Below are positions 1 to 8,404 of a stretch of 12,144 nt of DNA, piece by piece. Each line of letters opens with the position of its first letter. Within the stretch, counting starts at the first letter, position 1. The notes beneath the pieces are model-generated. The model made no database searches. It had not been told where the DNA came from and saw only the letters and a list, made by a program, of their open reading frames with translations. A program made the position numbers and the translations under genes. This stretch comes from Gammaproteobacteria bacterium (GTDB lineage Bacteria; Pseudomonadota; Gammaproteobacteria; UBA9339), in NCBI GenBank assembly GCA_018814965.1, contig JAHIYS010000219.1, positions 1-12,144 on the forward strand. The letters are read 5' to 3'.

Positions 1-1287
1 CGTGTTTACAGTAATAACTGAGCCTGCTCCAACCACAGTATTTTTAGCCAAAGTTAACGGGGCCACCAAGGAGGTATTTGAACCAACAAACACTCCATCT
101 TCAATTAAAGTTTGATATTTATTTGCCCCATCATAATTGCAAGTAATCGTCCCTGCACCAATATTAACTTTGCTACCAACTACCGAATCACCAAGATAAC
201 TTAAATGGTTCGCCTTACTATTTTCACCAATTTTGGTATTTTTTAATTCAACAAAATTTCCAACATGAGCCCCTTTAGCCAAATATGAATTAGGACGAAT
301 ACGCGCAAATGGACCTACAACACAATTATCAGAAATAACCGCGTCCTCAATAACACAGTTAGCTTTAATATTTACATTGCTACCAATACGAACATTTTTC
401 AAAAAGTTATTAGGGCCAATAGTAGTTCCGCTCCCAACAATAACTTCACCCTCAATAACTACATTAACATCAATAATTATATCTTTCTCAATAACCAAAC
501 TACCACGCACATCAAAACGCGCTGGATCCATCAGGGTTAACCCTTGACTCATAAGATTATCTGCAATATCTGCTTGATACTGACGCTCCAACATTGCTAA
601 TTGTTTTTTATCATTCACTCCCATCACCTCTATAGGATTAATTGCCAACAAACAACTCATAGGCACACTATCTTTATGCAACATACCAACTATATCGGTC
701 AAATAATACTCCCCTTGAGCATTACTTTTATGTAATCGCGGCAAATAATTTCTTAAAACTTTGGAGGTTGTAACCAAAATGCCGCTATTAATTTCTTTAA
801 TTTTTTGCTGTTTTGATGTAGCATCTTTATGCTCCACTATTGCCCGCACCTGATCAAAATCATCCCTTACTATACGACCAAATCCTGATGGATCAGAAAA
901 TTCAGCACTAAGTAAATTTAAGCCCTCTAATGGCATATCTTTGATCAGTCGCTCTAAAATTTTCGACGTTATTAAAGGCACATCACCATATAAAATCAAA
1001 ACTTGAGATGCTTGCTCAATATGCGGCAAAGCCTGCATCACCGCATGCCCTGTTCCCAATCTCTCCGTCTGCTGGATCCAATTAATATCGTATGACTTGA
1101 AACGCTCGCTAAATAAATCCCCATCTTCACCATAAACAACATGAATCTTTTTAGGATTTAAACTCTTGGCTGTTTTTATTACATGCTCTAAAAGAGGCAT
1201 GCTCCCTAGTTGCTGCAAAACCTTAGGAATATTTGAATGCATTCTGGTGCCCTTACCAGCAGCCAGTATAATAATATGTAAATTCAT
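1..1287 (-). CDS. glmU: GlmU, bifunctional UDP-GlcNAc pyrophosphorylase / glucosamine-1-phosphate acetyltransferase (3' end cut by window)
   Basis: GlmU makes UDP-GlcNAc for peptidoglycan and LPS in the cytoplasm by acetylating glucosamine-1-phosphate and then transferring UMP. The frame is open from ATG 1287 to the window edge, giving 429 codons; the E. coli protein has 456, so roughly 25 C-terminal residues lie outside. The N-terminal uridyltransferase domain shows LAAGKGTRM (8-16), PKV (21-23), GTGHA (78-82), metal-site YGDVPL (100-105, D102), and GVN (223-225, N225 as second metal ligand). From about residue 250 there are left-handed beta-helix hexapeptide repeats. These are followed by the acetyltransferase site SKANHLSYLGD with H361 (E. 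coli H363 equivalent) and VNIGAGTITCNYDGANK (374-390). No active-site residue is missing. The gene starts 43 bases after the atpC stop with no terminator-like hairpin between, so cotranscription with the atp operon is likely. The Shine-Dalgarno is weak (AGG, far upstream). Confidence 0.97.
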   Translation of the reverse strand, partial: MNLHIIILAAGKGTRMHSNIPKVLQQLGSMPLLEHVIKTAKSLNPKKIHVVYGEDGDLFSERFKSYDINWIQQTERLGTGHAVMQALPHIEQASQVLILYGDVPLITSKILERLIKDMPLEGLNLLSAEFSDPSGFGRIVRDDFDQVRAIVEHKDATSKQQKIKEINSGILVTTSKVLRNYLPRLHKSNAQGEYYLTDIVGMLHKDSVPMSCLLAINPIEVMGVNDKKQLAMLERQYQADIADNLMSQGLTLMDPARFDVRGSLVIEKDIIIDVNVVIEGEVIVGSGTTIGPNNFLKNVRIGSNVNIKANCVIEDAVISDNCVVGPFARIRPNSYLAKGAHVGNFVELKNTKIGENSKANHLSYLGDSVVGSKVNIGAGTITCNYDGANKYQTLIEDGVFVGSNTSLVAPLTLAKNTVVGAGSVITVNT

Positions 1288-1330
1288 GAGTTCAGTTACC
1301 TATTGCCAAAATTAAAATATGAGCCATTCA

Positions 1331-1753
1331 TTATTTCTTAATTCCATGCAATAATTTTATGGCATGTAATTTAGCTACAGATTGCGCTATCTGCACTATC
1401 GCTCCTGTAAAATCAACATTTGATTTTTTGTCCGCCAATATCCGTTTAGCATCTTCACGAGCAGCAATTGCTGATGCTTCGTCTAATTCAGCTGCACGAA
1501 TAACGGTATCTGCTAAAATAGTAATCACATCTGGTTGTACTTCTAAAATCCCACCAGAAATATAATAAATATCCTGGGCCCCTCCATGAAGAGTGATGCG
1601 AATTTGTCCTGGTTTAATCATGGTTAGAAGAGGCATGTGTCCTGGCAAAATACCAAGCTCTCCCATTACCCCTGTAACAACAACCATCTGGGCAAGACCA
1701 GAAAAAATCTCTGCTTCAAGACTTACTATATTAAGATGTAATGTAGGAATCAT
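1331..1753 (-). CDS. atpC: ATP synthase F1 epsilon subunit
   Basis: Epsilon is the small rotor subunit of F1 that, with gamma, couples ring rotation to catalysis and can inhibit ATP hydrolysis. The 140-residue product matches the E. coli length (139). The N-terminal beta-sandwich shows GELGILPGHMPLLT (31-44) and SGGILEVQPDVITILAD (66-82). It is followed by an alanine-rich helical C-terminal region (about 88-135) corresponding to the inhibitory helices. The start is ATG 1753, 31 bases after the atpD stop, with no convincing Shine-Dalgarno, so translation may depend on coupling. It is the last atp gene before glmU. Confidence 0.97.
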   Translation of the reverse strand: MIPTLHLNIVSLEAEIFSGLAQMVVVTGVMGELGILPGHMPLLTMIKPGQIRITLHGGAQDIYYISGGILEVQPDVITILADTVIRAAELDEASAIAAREDAKRILADKKSNVDFTGAIVQIAQSVAKLHAIKLLHGIKK

Positions 1754-1784
1754 ATATAATCACTGATAAAATTTATCAAACACT

Positions 1785-3164
1785 CTACTGTAATGTTTTT
1801 GCTTTCTCTACGACCTCATCTATGGTGCCAACCATATAAAAAGCTTGCTCCGGCAAATGATCATAAACACCAGATAAGATTTCCTTAAAGCCATGAACAG
1901 TCTCTTTGAGAGGAACATATTTGCCAGGCTTCCCGCTAAACACTTCAGCTACAAAAAACGGCTGAGAAAGAAATCTTTGGATTTTGCGCGCACGATTTAC
2001 TGTGAGTTTATCCTCTTCTGAAAGCTCATCCATACCTAAAATAGATATAATATCGCGTAACTCTTTATAACGTTGCAAAGTACTTTGAACCGCACGAGCA
2101 ACATTGTAATGTTCCTGCCCAACAATTGTTGGCTCTAATTGACGACTGTTTGAAGCTAAAGGATCAACAGCTGGAAAGATTCCTAACTCAACAATTTGTC
2201 GTGATAAAACAATGGTAGCATCTAAGTGTGCAAAAACTGTCACTGGTGATGGATCAGTTAAATCATCAGCAGGAACATAAACCGCTTGCACCGAAGTAAT
2301 AGAACCGGTCTTAGTAGAGGTTATCCTCTCCTGCAACATCCCCATCTCTTCTGCCAAAGTCGGCTGATAACCAACAGCAGAAGGCATTCTTCCCAATAAC
2401 GCTGACAACTCAACCCCAGCTAGAGTATAACGATAAATATTATCAACAAAAAATAATATTTCTCGCCCTTCATCACGAAAATTTTCAGCCACAGTCAAAC
2501 CTGTCAATGCCACACGTAAACGATTACCAGGAGGTTCATTCATTTGCCCATAAATCAGAGAAACCTTATCCAGAACTTTAGAGTTTTCCATCTCAACATA
2601 AAAATCATTACCTTCACGAGTTCGCTCTCCAACACCAACAAACACTGAATAACCATTATGCTCTACTGCAATATTTCTAATCAATTCCATTATGCTTACA
2701 GTTTTACCAACCCCAGCACCGCCAAACAAACCAACCTTACCGCCTTTAGCAAAAGGACAAAGAAGATCAATAACTTTAATTCCAGTCTCAAGCAATACAA
2801 TGCTGCCAGACTGTTCGGTAAAAGATGGCGCCTGACGATGAATAGGCAATAGATGCTCGCTATCTATTGGACCTTTATCATCAATGGGATTACCTAAAAC
2901 ATCCATAATCCTACCAAGAGTTGCTTTACCTACCGGAACAATTATAGGGTTTTTAGTGTTAATCACTACCATATTACGCTGCAATCCATCAGTAGCCCCC
3001 ATAGCAATAGTTCGTACCACACCATCACCTAATTGTTGCTGGGTTTCTAAAATCAGACCTGTAGCCTCAATTTTTAAAGCATCATAGATTTTAGGAATAG
3101 ACCCTACAGGAAATTCCACATCTACTATAGCACCTACCATCGAAATTATTTTTCCAGTTTGCAT
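1785..3164 (-). CDS. atpD: ATP synthase F1 beta subunit (catalytic)
   Basis: Beta carries the three catalytic nucleotide sites of the F1 alpha3beta3 hexamer. With ATG 3164 as start the protein has 459 residues and begins MQTGK, aligning with E. coli MATGK (460 residues). A TTG four codons upstream (3176) keeps the frame open, but it adds residues the family lacks. Visible motifs are the P-loop GGAGVGKT (148-155, K154), the catalytic glutamate in GVGERTREGNDFY (E180), Walker B LFFVDNIYRYTLAG (D241), and DELSEED in the C-terminal domain. All expected catalytic residues are present. The leader between atpG and this gene is 106 bases, the longest gap inside the operon. Only a weak purine stretch (GAGAAGA) precedes the ATG. 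Confidence 0.98.
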   Translation of the reverse strand: MQTGKIISMVGAIVDVEFPVGSIPKIYDALKIEATGLILETQQQLGDGVVRTIAMGATDGLQRNMVVINTKNPIIVPVGKATLGRIMDVLGNPIDDKGPIDSEHLLPIHRQAPSFTEQSGSIVLLETGIKVIDLLCPFAKGGKVGLFGGAGVGKTVSIMELIRNIAVEHNGYSVFVGVGERTREGNDFYVEMENSKVLDKVSLIYGQMNEPPGNRLRVALTGLTVAENFRDEGREILFFVDNIYRYTLAGVELSALLGRMPSAVGYQPTLAEEMGMLQERITSTKTGSITSVQAVYVPADDLTDPSPVTVFAHLDATIVLSRQIVELGIFPAVDPLASNSRQLEPTIVGQEHYNVARAVQSTLQRYKELRDIISILGMDELSEEDKLTVNRARKIQRFLSQPFFVAEVFSGKPGKYVPLKETVHGFKEILSGVYDHLPEQAFYMVGTIDEVVEKAKTLQ

Positions 3165-3270
3165 GGATCTTCTCAAAAATTATTATTTTAAATTATCGCC
3201 TTAAAACATCATTGCACATAAAGTTCTTTTTACAATCAACCTTTTTGTTCATTAATAAAAACTATTCAAT

Positions 3271-4131
3271 CTAAACCGCATCAGCTCCTCCCACTATCTC
3301 CGCAATCTCCCTTGTTATCGCAGACTGTCGCACTTTATTGTACATTAAACGCAAATCATCAATAATCTCTCTCGAATTATCTGTAGCATTTTTCATTGCT
3401 AGCATTCTCGCCACCTGTTCACAAGCCATATTATCGACCACCGCCTGATACACTTGAGTTTCAATATATCGATCCATTAAAGTATCCAAAAGTTCCTTAG
3501 GTTCTGGCTCATAAATATAACTCCGATGATAACCTTCCCTGCTATTCAACCCTAATAACGGCAATAATTGGGCAACTACCGGCTTTTGTATCATGGTACT
3601 AACAAACTCATTATGAATAATAAACAGCTGATCCAACTGTTCTGCGTCATAGGCATCTAGCATAACTTTAATTGCGCCCAATAAATCTGAAACCTTAGGA
3701 ACATCTCCTAAATTGGAAACACGTGCAACCACATTAGCCATAATGCCACGAAAAAAGATATTTGCCTTGTCGCCGAATAAACACCACTCAACTTCTATTC
3801 CCTTTTGCTTAAAATCATTAGCATGCTCTAAAGCAATCCTAAAAAGGTTGTGATTTAACCCCCCACATAAGCCTCGATCCGTAGAGACAACAATATAACC
3901 AATTTTCTTTATCTTTTTACGTTCTATTAGATATGGATGCTGATAGTCATGTTGACTTCTTGCTACATGACCAACAACATCACAAATTTTTTCAGCATAT
4001 GGCATAGAAGTGCTCATATGTTGTTGCGCTTTACGCATTTTGCTAGCAGCAACATTTTGCATAGCACCAGTAATCTTCTGTATTTTCCCTATACTTGAAA
4101 TTTGAGTTTTAATCTCTCTCGATGAAGTCAT
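3271..4131 (-). CDS. atpG: ATP synthase F1 gamma subunit
   Basis: Gamma is the central rotating shaft inside the alpha3beta3 hexamer. The 286-residue product matches E. coli gamma (287) throughout. It has an N-terminal coiled-coil half with KITGAMQNVAASKMRKAQ (19-36) and the conserved STDRGLCGGLN (83-93). The C-terminal helix has YNKVRQSAITREIAEIV, which pairs with the N-terminal helix to form the shaft. The start is ATG 4131, aligning with the family start. It lies 93 bases after the atpA stop, unlike the tightly packed genes before it, and no strong Shine-Dalgarno is visible. Confidence 0.97.
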   Translation of the reverse strand: MTSSREIKTQISSIGKIQKITGAMQNVAASKMRKAQQHMSTSMPYAEKICDVVGHVARSQHDYQHPYLIERKKIKKIGYIVVSTDRGLCGGLNHNLFRIALEHANDFKQKGIEVEWCLFGDKANIFFRGIMANVVARVSNLGDVPKVSDLLGAIKVMLDAYDAEQLDQLFIIHNEFVSTMIQKPVVAQLLPLLGLNSREGYHRSYIYEPEPKELLDTLMDRYIETQVYQAVVDNMACEQVARMLAMKNATDNSREIIDDLRLMYNKVRQSAITREIAEIVGGADAV

Positions 4132-4224
4132 AGTTAAATGCCAACAAAATTATAGTTATTTCCTTGTATGCTTAAGATCATTTTTGTTCTATCAGTCAAT
4201 TTATAATTAATCACCAAAAGGGCT

Positions 4225-5769
4225 CTATATAAAACGTACGAACTCATTTTTAAACTCAAGAATAATCCGCTCTAGCTCACGACCTAATTCTTCGGTATAA
4301 ACGGGTTCTTGATTAATCTGATCCAAAATATCCTGATGGTTTTTTAGGAAATATTGGTGCAACTGTAGTTCAAATTCTGTTACCCGGTTCAAAGCAATAT
4401 CTAGAAGAAATTCCTTTTCAATTAAAAGCAAACTAACTGACATTAATCCTATACTTATAGGGTTGAATCTATCTTGTTTTAAAATTTCCATCGCTCGCTG
4501 ACCACGAGAAAGCTGTCTACGCGTTGCCTCATCCAATTCAGAAGCAAACTGAGAAAACGCCTCTAATTCACGATACTGCGCAAGAGTTAAACGCAAACCT
4601 CCCCCCAGCTTCTTAATAATTTCGCTTTGTGCTGCACCGCCAACTCTAGATACCGATAAACCAGCATTAATAGCTGGCCGTATTCCAGAATTAAATAAAT
4701 CTGTTTCTAGAAAAATCTGTCCATCAGTAATTGAAATCACATTAGTGGGTATGAAAGAAGAAACATCTCCGGCTTGAGTTTCGATAATAGGCAAAGCAGT
4801 TAGTGATCCAGTTTTATTTTTAACTTTTCCCTGAGTCATTTTTTCTACATAAGCTTCATTTACCCTGGCAGCTCTTTCAAGCAAACGAGAGTGCAAATAA
4901 AAAATATCCCCAGGATATGCCTCTCTTCCTGGAGGACGACGGAGTAAAAGAGAGATTTGCCTGTAAGCCCAGGCATGCTTGGTTAAATCATCATAAATAA
5001 TTAAAGCATCCTCTCCATTATCACGGAAATACTCTCCCATAGCGCAACCAGCGTAAGGAGCAATATATTGCTCGGCAGCAGAACTAGCCGCGGTAGCAGC
5101 AACGATAATAGTATGCTGCATTGCACCATGCTCTTCTAAGCGTTTCTTGATATTAGCTAACGCGGAGGTTTTTTGCCCTATAGCCACATAAATACATTTA
5201 ACTCCTGTATTTTTTTGATTAATTATCGCATCAATGGCAATAGCGGTTTTCCCTGTTTGACGATCACCAATAATTAGCTCTCTCTGTCCTCGACCTATTG
5301 GGATCATAGCATCAATTGACTTTAATCCAGTCTGCAAAGGCTCGTCAACTGATTTTCTGGCAATAACACCTGGAGCAATTTTTTCAATTGGAGAAAAATA
5401 ATCGGACTTAATTGGCCCCTGATCATCTATCGGCTCTCCCAAGGAATCTACCACTCGACCTAACAACTCTTTTCCAACAGGAACCGAGATCACTCTTTGC
5501 GTACACTTTACTACTTGACCCTCTTGCAAATTTTCACCAGTACCTAACACTATAGCGCTAGTACTATCTGACTCTATATTTAGCGCAATGCCATAGGTAT
5601 CATTTTCAAACTGAAGCATCTCTCCTAACATTACGTTTGCAATACCATAAATCTGTACCACACCATCTTTAACGCTTAAAATGGTGCCTTCGGTTTTAAC
5701 CTCAGGCACCAGATCAAATTCTTTGATCCGCTGTTTAATTATTTCACTAATTTCATTTGGTTTTAGCAT
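4225..5769 (-). CDS. atpA: ATP synthase F1 alpha subunit
   Basis: Alpha alternates with beta in the F1 hexamer, binds non-catalytic nucleotides and supplies the arginine finger. The product has 514 residues, against 513 in E. coli. It shows the Walker A motif GDRQTGKT (168-175), the segment DDLTKHAWAYRQISLLLRRP (Walker B region, about 260-279), GREAYPGDIFYLHSRLLERAARV (281-303), and the arginine finger in SVSRVGGAAQ (R375). The start ATG 5769 lies inside the end of atpH, giving a 17-base overlap. The only Shine-Dalgarno is an AAAGG very close to the ATG, so translational coupling to atpH is probable. The C-terminal 80 residues diverge from E. coli more than the core does, as is normal for this subunit. 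Confidence 0.98.
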   Translation of the reverse strand: MLKPNEISEIIKQRIKEFDLVPEVKTEGTILSVKDGVVQIYGIANVMLGEMLQFENDTYGIALNIESDSTSAIVLGTGENLQEGQVVKCTQRVISVPVGKELLGRVVDSLGEPIDDQGPIKSDYFSPIEKIAPGVIARKSVDEPLQTGLKSIDAMIPIGRGQRELIIGDRQTGKTAIAIDAIINQKNTGVKCIYVAIGQKTSALANIKKRLEEHGAMQHTIIVAATAASSAAEQYIAPYAGCAMGEYFRDNGEDALIIYDDLTKHAWAYRQISLLLRRPPGREAYPGDIFYLHSRLLERAARVNEAYVEKMTQGKVKNKTGSLTALPIIETQAGDVSSFIPTNVISITDGQIFLETDLFNSGIRPAINAGLSVSRVGGAAQSEIIKKLGGGLRLTLAQYRELEAFSQFASELDEATRRQLSRGQRAMEILKQDRFNPISIGLMSVSLLLIEKEFLLDIALNRVTEFELQLHQYFLKNHQDILDQINQEPVYTEELGRELERIILEFKNEFVRFI

Positions 5770-6307
5770 GGGCCTTTCTTAAAAGTAATTTCTGTTTTAA
5801 AAGTTGTAGTATCCCTCTAATAGAACTATCTATAACCTTATCCTCTATATACATTACAGCGCCACCAATTAACTCATCATCAATATCACATTGCAACAAA
5901 ATCTCTTTCTGATAACGCTCCTTAAGAGCGCTTAGCAAACTTTCTTTTTGCCCAACCGTTAATTGTCTTGCTGAGAAAACTTTTACCTCTAACATTTTAT
6001 TATGAGCAAAAAATAACTTCTGATAACTATCCGCCACATCTGACAAAAGATATAATTCTTTGCGCTCTGCCAATAACCTTACTAAATTAATGGCCTTGGG
6101 AGACTGTCTCACCGCTTCAGAAAAAAGATCTATTTTTTCCCCGATACTAATCTCAGGATTATCTAAAATATGACTCTCTTTGCACATCAAAGAAATATGG
6201 GCCAAAATATTTAAAGTTTGTTGCCATACCAGAAGCTCATCGTCTTTCAAAGCTAAATTAAAAATCGCTTTAGCGTAAGGTTTTGCGCGAGCAATAGATA
6301 TGGTCAT
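5753..6307 (-). CDS. atpH: ATP synthase F1 delta subunit
   Basis: Delta joins the top of F1 to the b-subunit peripheral stalk. With ATG 6307 the product is 184 residues (E. coli 177). It begins with the family N-terminus TISIARAKPYAKAIFNLA and ends with DELIGGAVMYIEDKVIDSSIRGIL, the conserved C-terminal delta signature. The frame extends two codons upstream to a TTG at 6313 that would overlap the atpF stop. ATG 6307, two bases after the atpF stop, is the more natural start and implies coupled re-initiation, since no Shine-Dalgarno is present. The 3' end overlaps atpA by 17 bases. Confidence 0.95.
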   Translation of the reverse strand: MTISIARAKPYAKAIFNLALKDDELLVWQQTLNILAHISLMCKESHILDNPEISIGEKIDLFSEAVRQSPKAINLVRLLAERKELYLLSDVADSYQKLFFAHNKMLEVKVFSARQLTVGQKESLLSALKERYQKEILLQCDIDDELIGGAVMYIEDKVIDSSIRGILQLLKQKLLLRKAHAKTK

Positions 6308-6309
6308 AT

Positions 6310-6780
6310 TCAAATACTAGAGATTAATTTATCAATCAATTTTCCCTGAGCAACCTCATCAACCTTCTGTTGCAATATTTTTTCCGTAGCAGTAATTACT
6401 AAATCCACCGTTTGCTTCTGCAATTCTTCTTTAGCTTTATGCACCTCTTGTTCAAGATCGAGTTTAGCTTGAACCAACATTTTAGAACGCTCCAACTGGG
6501 CGCTTACCTTAACCTCTTCAAGAAAATTATTTGCCTGCTGATTAGCCAGATCTAGCACTTTTGCTGCATCAAGCTTTGCCTGGCGCAATTGTTTAGTAAT
6601 ATTTTCTTGAGTTAATTTTAATTCATGCTGTCCCCGGGCTGCTGCTTCAAGTCCCAAAGCAATTTTCTCTTGACGCTCTTGAATGACCTGCATCAGCGGC
6701 GGCCAAATATACTTGGCCACCACCCACACTAATACCGCAAAGGTAAGCATTTCTCCAAATAATGTTACATTTATATCCAT
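6310..6780 (-). CDS. atpF: ATP synthase Fo b subunit
   Basis: Subunit b forms the dimeric peripheral stalk that holds F1 to the membrane a subunit. The product has 156 residues, exactly the E. coli length. It has one N-terminal membrane helix (about 5-25) followed by the conserved KYIWPPLMQVIQERQEKIALGL segment. A long charged, alanine- and glutamine-rich coiled coil runs to the end, and the C-terminal KLIDKLISSI corresponds to the delta-binding tip. The start is ATG 6780, 31 bases after the atpE stop, with a purine-rich AGAGAAA upstream. Confidence 0.96.
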   Translation of the reverse strand: MDINVTLFGEMLTFAVLVWVVAKYIWPPLMQVIQERQEKIALGLEAAARGQHELKLTQENITKQLRQAKLDAAKVLDLANQQANNFLEEVKVSAQLERSKMLVQAKLDLEQEVHKAKEELQKQTVDLVITATEKILQQKVDEVAQGKLIDKLISSI

Positions 6781-6811
6781 CAGTTTCTCTTGCTAATTAC
6801 CCTTAATTCAG

Positions 6812-7111
6812 TTAACTAATTTTCCCAGCAGCAGCATTAAGGATTTCGGCTAAAAATGGATTTGGACCGAACATAAGCAACAATCCAGTCGCTACTGAAA
6901 TTGCAGCAAAAGCATCGACCAACCCTGCCATGAGAAACATTCTCATCATCAACAATTGTGCTAATTCTGGTTGCCGTGCAGTGCTTTCTAAAAATTTACC
7001 GCCAAGCATACTAAATCCCATAGCTGTCGCTATAGCAGCTAAAACAATTAATGCAGCCGCTAAAATAGCGGTAAGGCTTTGCATTTCTGCAACTAAATGA
7101 GCTAGTTCCAC
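6812..7111 (-). CDS. atpE: ATP synthase Fo c subunit (proton-translocating ring)
   Basis: Subunit c forms the rotating membrane ring that carries protons. I choose the GTG start at 7111 because GGGAGG lies five bases upstream of it; the product is then 99 residues. An ATG at 7162 is in frame, but it would place the Shine-Dalgarno inside the gene and add a hydrophobic-aromatic N-terminus unlike any c subunit. There are two membrane helices (about 12-36 and 53-82) joined by the polar loop with ARQPE (R46, Q47, P48). The ion-binding carboxylate is D66 in GLVDAF, 20 residues after R46 as in E. coli. The sodium-type Gln and Glu-Ser ligands are absent, so proton use is expected. The product is about 20 residues longer than E. 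coli c (79). Relative to E. coli there are about five extra N-terminal residues and a C-terminal tail about 15 residues longer. Confidence 0.95.
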   Translation of the reverse strand: MELAHLVAEMQSLTAILAAALIVLAAIATAMGFSMLGGKFLESTARQPELAQLLMMRMFLMAGLVDAFAAISVATGLLLMFGPNPFLAEILNAAAGKIS

Positions 7112-7116
7112 AATAT

Positions 7117-7122
7117 CCTCCC
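7117..7122 (-). promoter_or_regulatory. Strong Shine-Dalgarno of atpE
   Basis: Read on the minus strand this is GGGAGG, five bases before the GTG at 7109-7111. It is the closest match to the anti-Shine-Dalgarno that I found in front of any gene in the window, and it decides the atpE start. A strong site here fits the need for many c subunits per complex. Confidence 0.85.
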
Positions 7123-7167
7123 AAAATACAAATTCAAAAAAATAACGCCCAAACTGCAACACTAATT

Positions 7168-7971
7168 TTAGTGATCACTTTGCTGCGCCATACTCAAATA
7201 AATAATGGTTAACATCATAAAAATAAACGCTTGAATCGAAATGATCAACACATGAAAAACTGACCAAATCCCTCCCGCTGTCCACTGTAACCACCATGGC
7301 ATAGTAGCTATAAGAAAAAAGACCAACTCTCCAGCAAACATATTACCAAAAAGTCGCAATGATAGCGACAGTGGTTTTACAACCTCCTCTATCACTCTAA
7401 AAATAAAATTAAATGGGAAAAACCATATTCCAAAAGGCTCTGAAAAAATCTCCTTAGTTAAATTGCGCGGGCCTTTCGACTTAAAATTATAAAAAATTAT
7501 CAACAAAAATACGCTAAGAGATAAAGCAAAAGTAAGATTGGCATCATCTGTAGCAACCACACGAAAATGTTCAATATTAAATAGGGAAAAAACCATTCTT
7601 GGCAATAAATCAACCGGCACAAGATCAAAAAGGCTCAATAAAAAAATACAAGAAAAGATTGTCAAAGCCAAGGGCGCAATAAGAGCGCTTTTTCCATGAA
7701 ATATCTCTGTCACTATCTGCTGTACAGATTCAACGACTAATTCAATAAAGGCCTGAAGTTTCCCTGGTCGCTCGCTATTAAGATTTCTTACTACAAAATA
7801 AAGCACCCCTAAAAATAAAGCTCCTGTAATGATAGAAATTATCAAAGTATCAAGATTAAGAGTCCAAAATCCACCACCATCACCAATAGTAAAGGTACGC
7901 AAATCTAAACGATAATAACGCAGATGATGCTGAATATAATCTGCTCCACTTGGATGTAAAATATCAGTCAT
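7168..7971 (-). CDS. atpB: ATP synthase Fo a subunit
   Basis: Subunit a provides the proton half-channels next to the c ring. The 267-residue product is close to E. coli a (271). It is strongly hydrophobic, with five or six membrane helices. The core motif LSLRLFGNMFAGEL contains the essential arginine R206 (E. coli R210) and E215 (E. coli E219). The last helix has H240 and Q247 (E. coli H245 and Q252) in HVLIISIQAFIFMMLTI. All channel residues expected from E. coli are therefore present. ATG 7971 lies inside the end of atpI with an 8-base overlap (ATGACTGA), which points to coupled translation. A 56-base spacer follows before the GTG start of atpE, and a short imperfect hairpin (CACTAA/TTAGTG) straddles the atpB stop. 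Confidence 0.98.
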   Translation of the reverse strand: MTDILHPSGADYIQHHLRYYRLDLRTFTIGDGGGFWTLNLDTLIISIITGALFLGVLYFVVRNLNSERPGKLQAFIELVVESVQQIVTEIFHGKSALIAPLALTIFSCIFLLSLFDLVPVDLLPRMVFSLFNIEHFRVVATDDANLTFALSLSVFLLIIFYNFKSKGPRNLTKEIFSEPFGIWFFPFNFIFRVIEEVVKPLSLSLRLFGNMFAGELVFFLIATMPWWLQWTAGGIWSVFHVLIISIQAFIFMMLTIIYLSMAQQSDH

Positions 7972-8404
7972 TTTTTATTCCACAAAAAAATGGGGGCAAT
8001 AACGAAATCAATGCCATAAACATATATCCGCTCAAAAAGCTAATCCCATCTATAGTACACGTCAATAAAATCAAGGCTATAATACTAAAACTTAATAATA
8101 ATTTAACTGATTCGCTAAGAAGGAAAATCTTCAATATTTTTTTCATATCGTACGTGACTTTAACACGACGTAACCTATAAACAAAATATAAACTGGGAAT
8201 AATCCAAGCACCTCCCCCTAATAAAACCGATTTAAAACCAAGCATCCCTTTCATAAAAACAAAGACTAAAGAAATAACACACAATAAAATTATCTGCATA
8301 AAAATTTTACCCGCTACACCATCAGCATTATCCCAACCCATGTATTTACGGGTAAACCCTATCAAGCTTGAGATATATCTCTTTAAAAAATTATTTTCTT
8401 TCAT
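7964..8404 (-). CDS. atpI: ATP synthase accessory subunit I
   Basis: AtpI is a small membrane protein encoded at the head of many atp operons and thought to help c-ring assembly or magnesium supply. The 146-residue product has four predicted membrane helices (about 34-52, 58-76, 100-117 and 122-141). The segment LLGGGAWIIPSLYFVYRLRR resembles the family motif of a glycine-rich turn followed by P-x-x-Y/L-F. A second conserved stretch, KIFLLSESVKLLLSF, matches the family's helix-3 motif. The charged N-terminal 30 residues vary within the family. The start is ATG 8404 with no Shine-Dalgarno visible. In the 75 bases separating it from the upstream adaptor gene I found no near-consensus promoter, only a -10-like TATCAT (8462-8467), so the main atp promoter remains unplaced. 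Confidence 0.9.
   Translation of the reverse strand: MKENNFLKRYISSLIGFTRKYMGWDNADGVAGKIFMQIILLCVISLVFVFMKGMLGFKSVLLGGGAWIIPSLYFVYRLRRVKVTYDMKKILKIFLLSESVKLLLSFSIIALILLTCTIDGISFLSGYMFMALISLLPPFFCGIKND

Noticed and set aside
1288..1330. Terminator between atpC and glmU
   Set aside because: The 43-base spacer has no stem-loop or T-run, so readthrough into glmU is more likely.
1359..3087. Plus-strand open frames of 64-68 codons opposite atpC and atpD
   Set aside because: They are antisense to well-supported genes, resemble no family, and have no convincing start signals.
4149..4154. Internal promoter before atpG, from a perfect TATAAT on the minus strand
   Set aside because: No -35-like hexamer lies at 16-18 bases; a perfect -10 alone is expected by chance in such AT-rich spacers.
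6812..7111. Sodium-driven ATP synthase
   Set aside because: The c subunit has D66 with GLVDAF and lacks the Gln and Glu-Ser ligands of sodium-binding rings; the a subunit also looks like the ordinary proton type.
7950..8180. Plus-strand open frame opposite the atpB start and atpI
   Set aside because: It is the antisense of two membrane-protein genes; its lysine/asparagine/isoleucine-rich sequence is what AT-rich antisense DNA gives.
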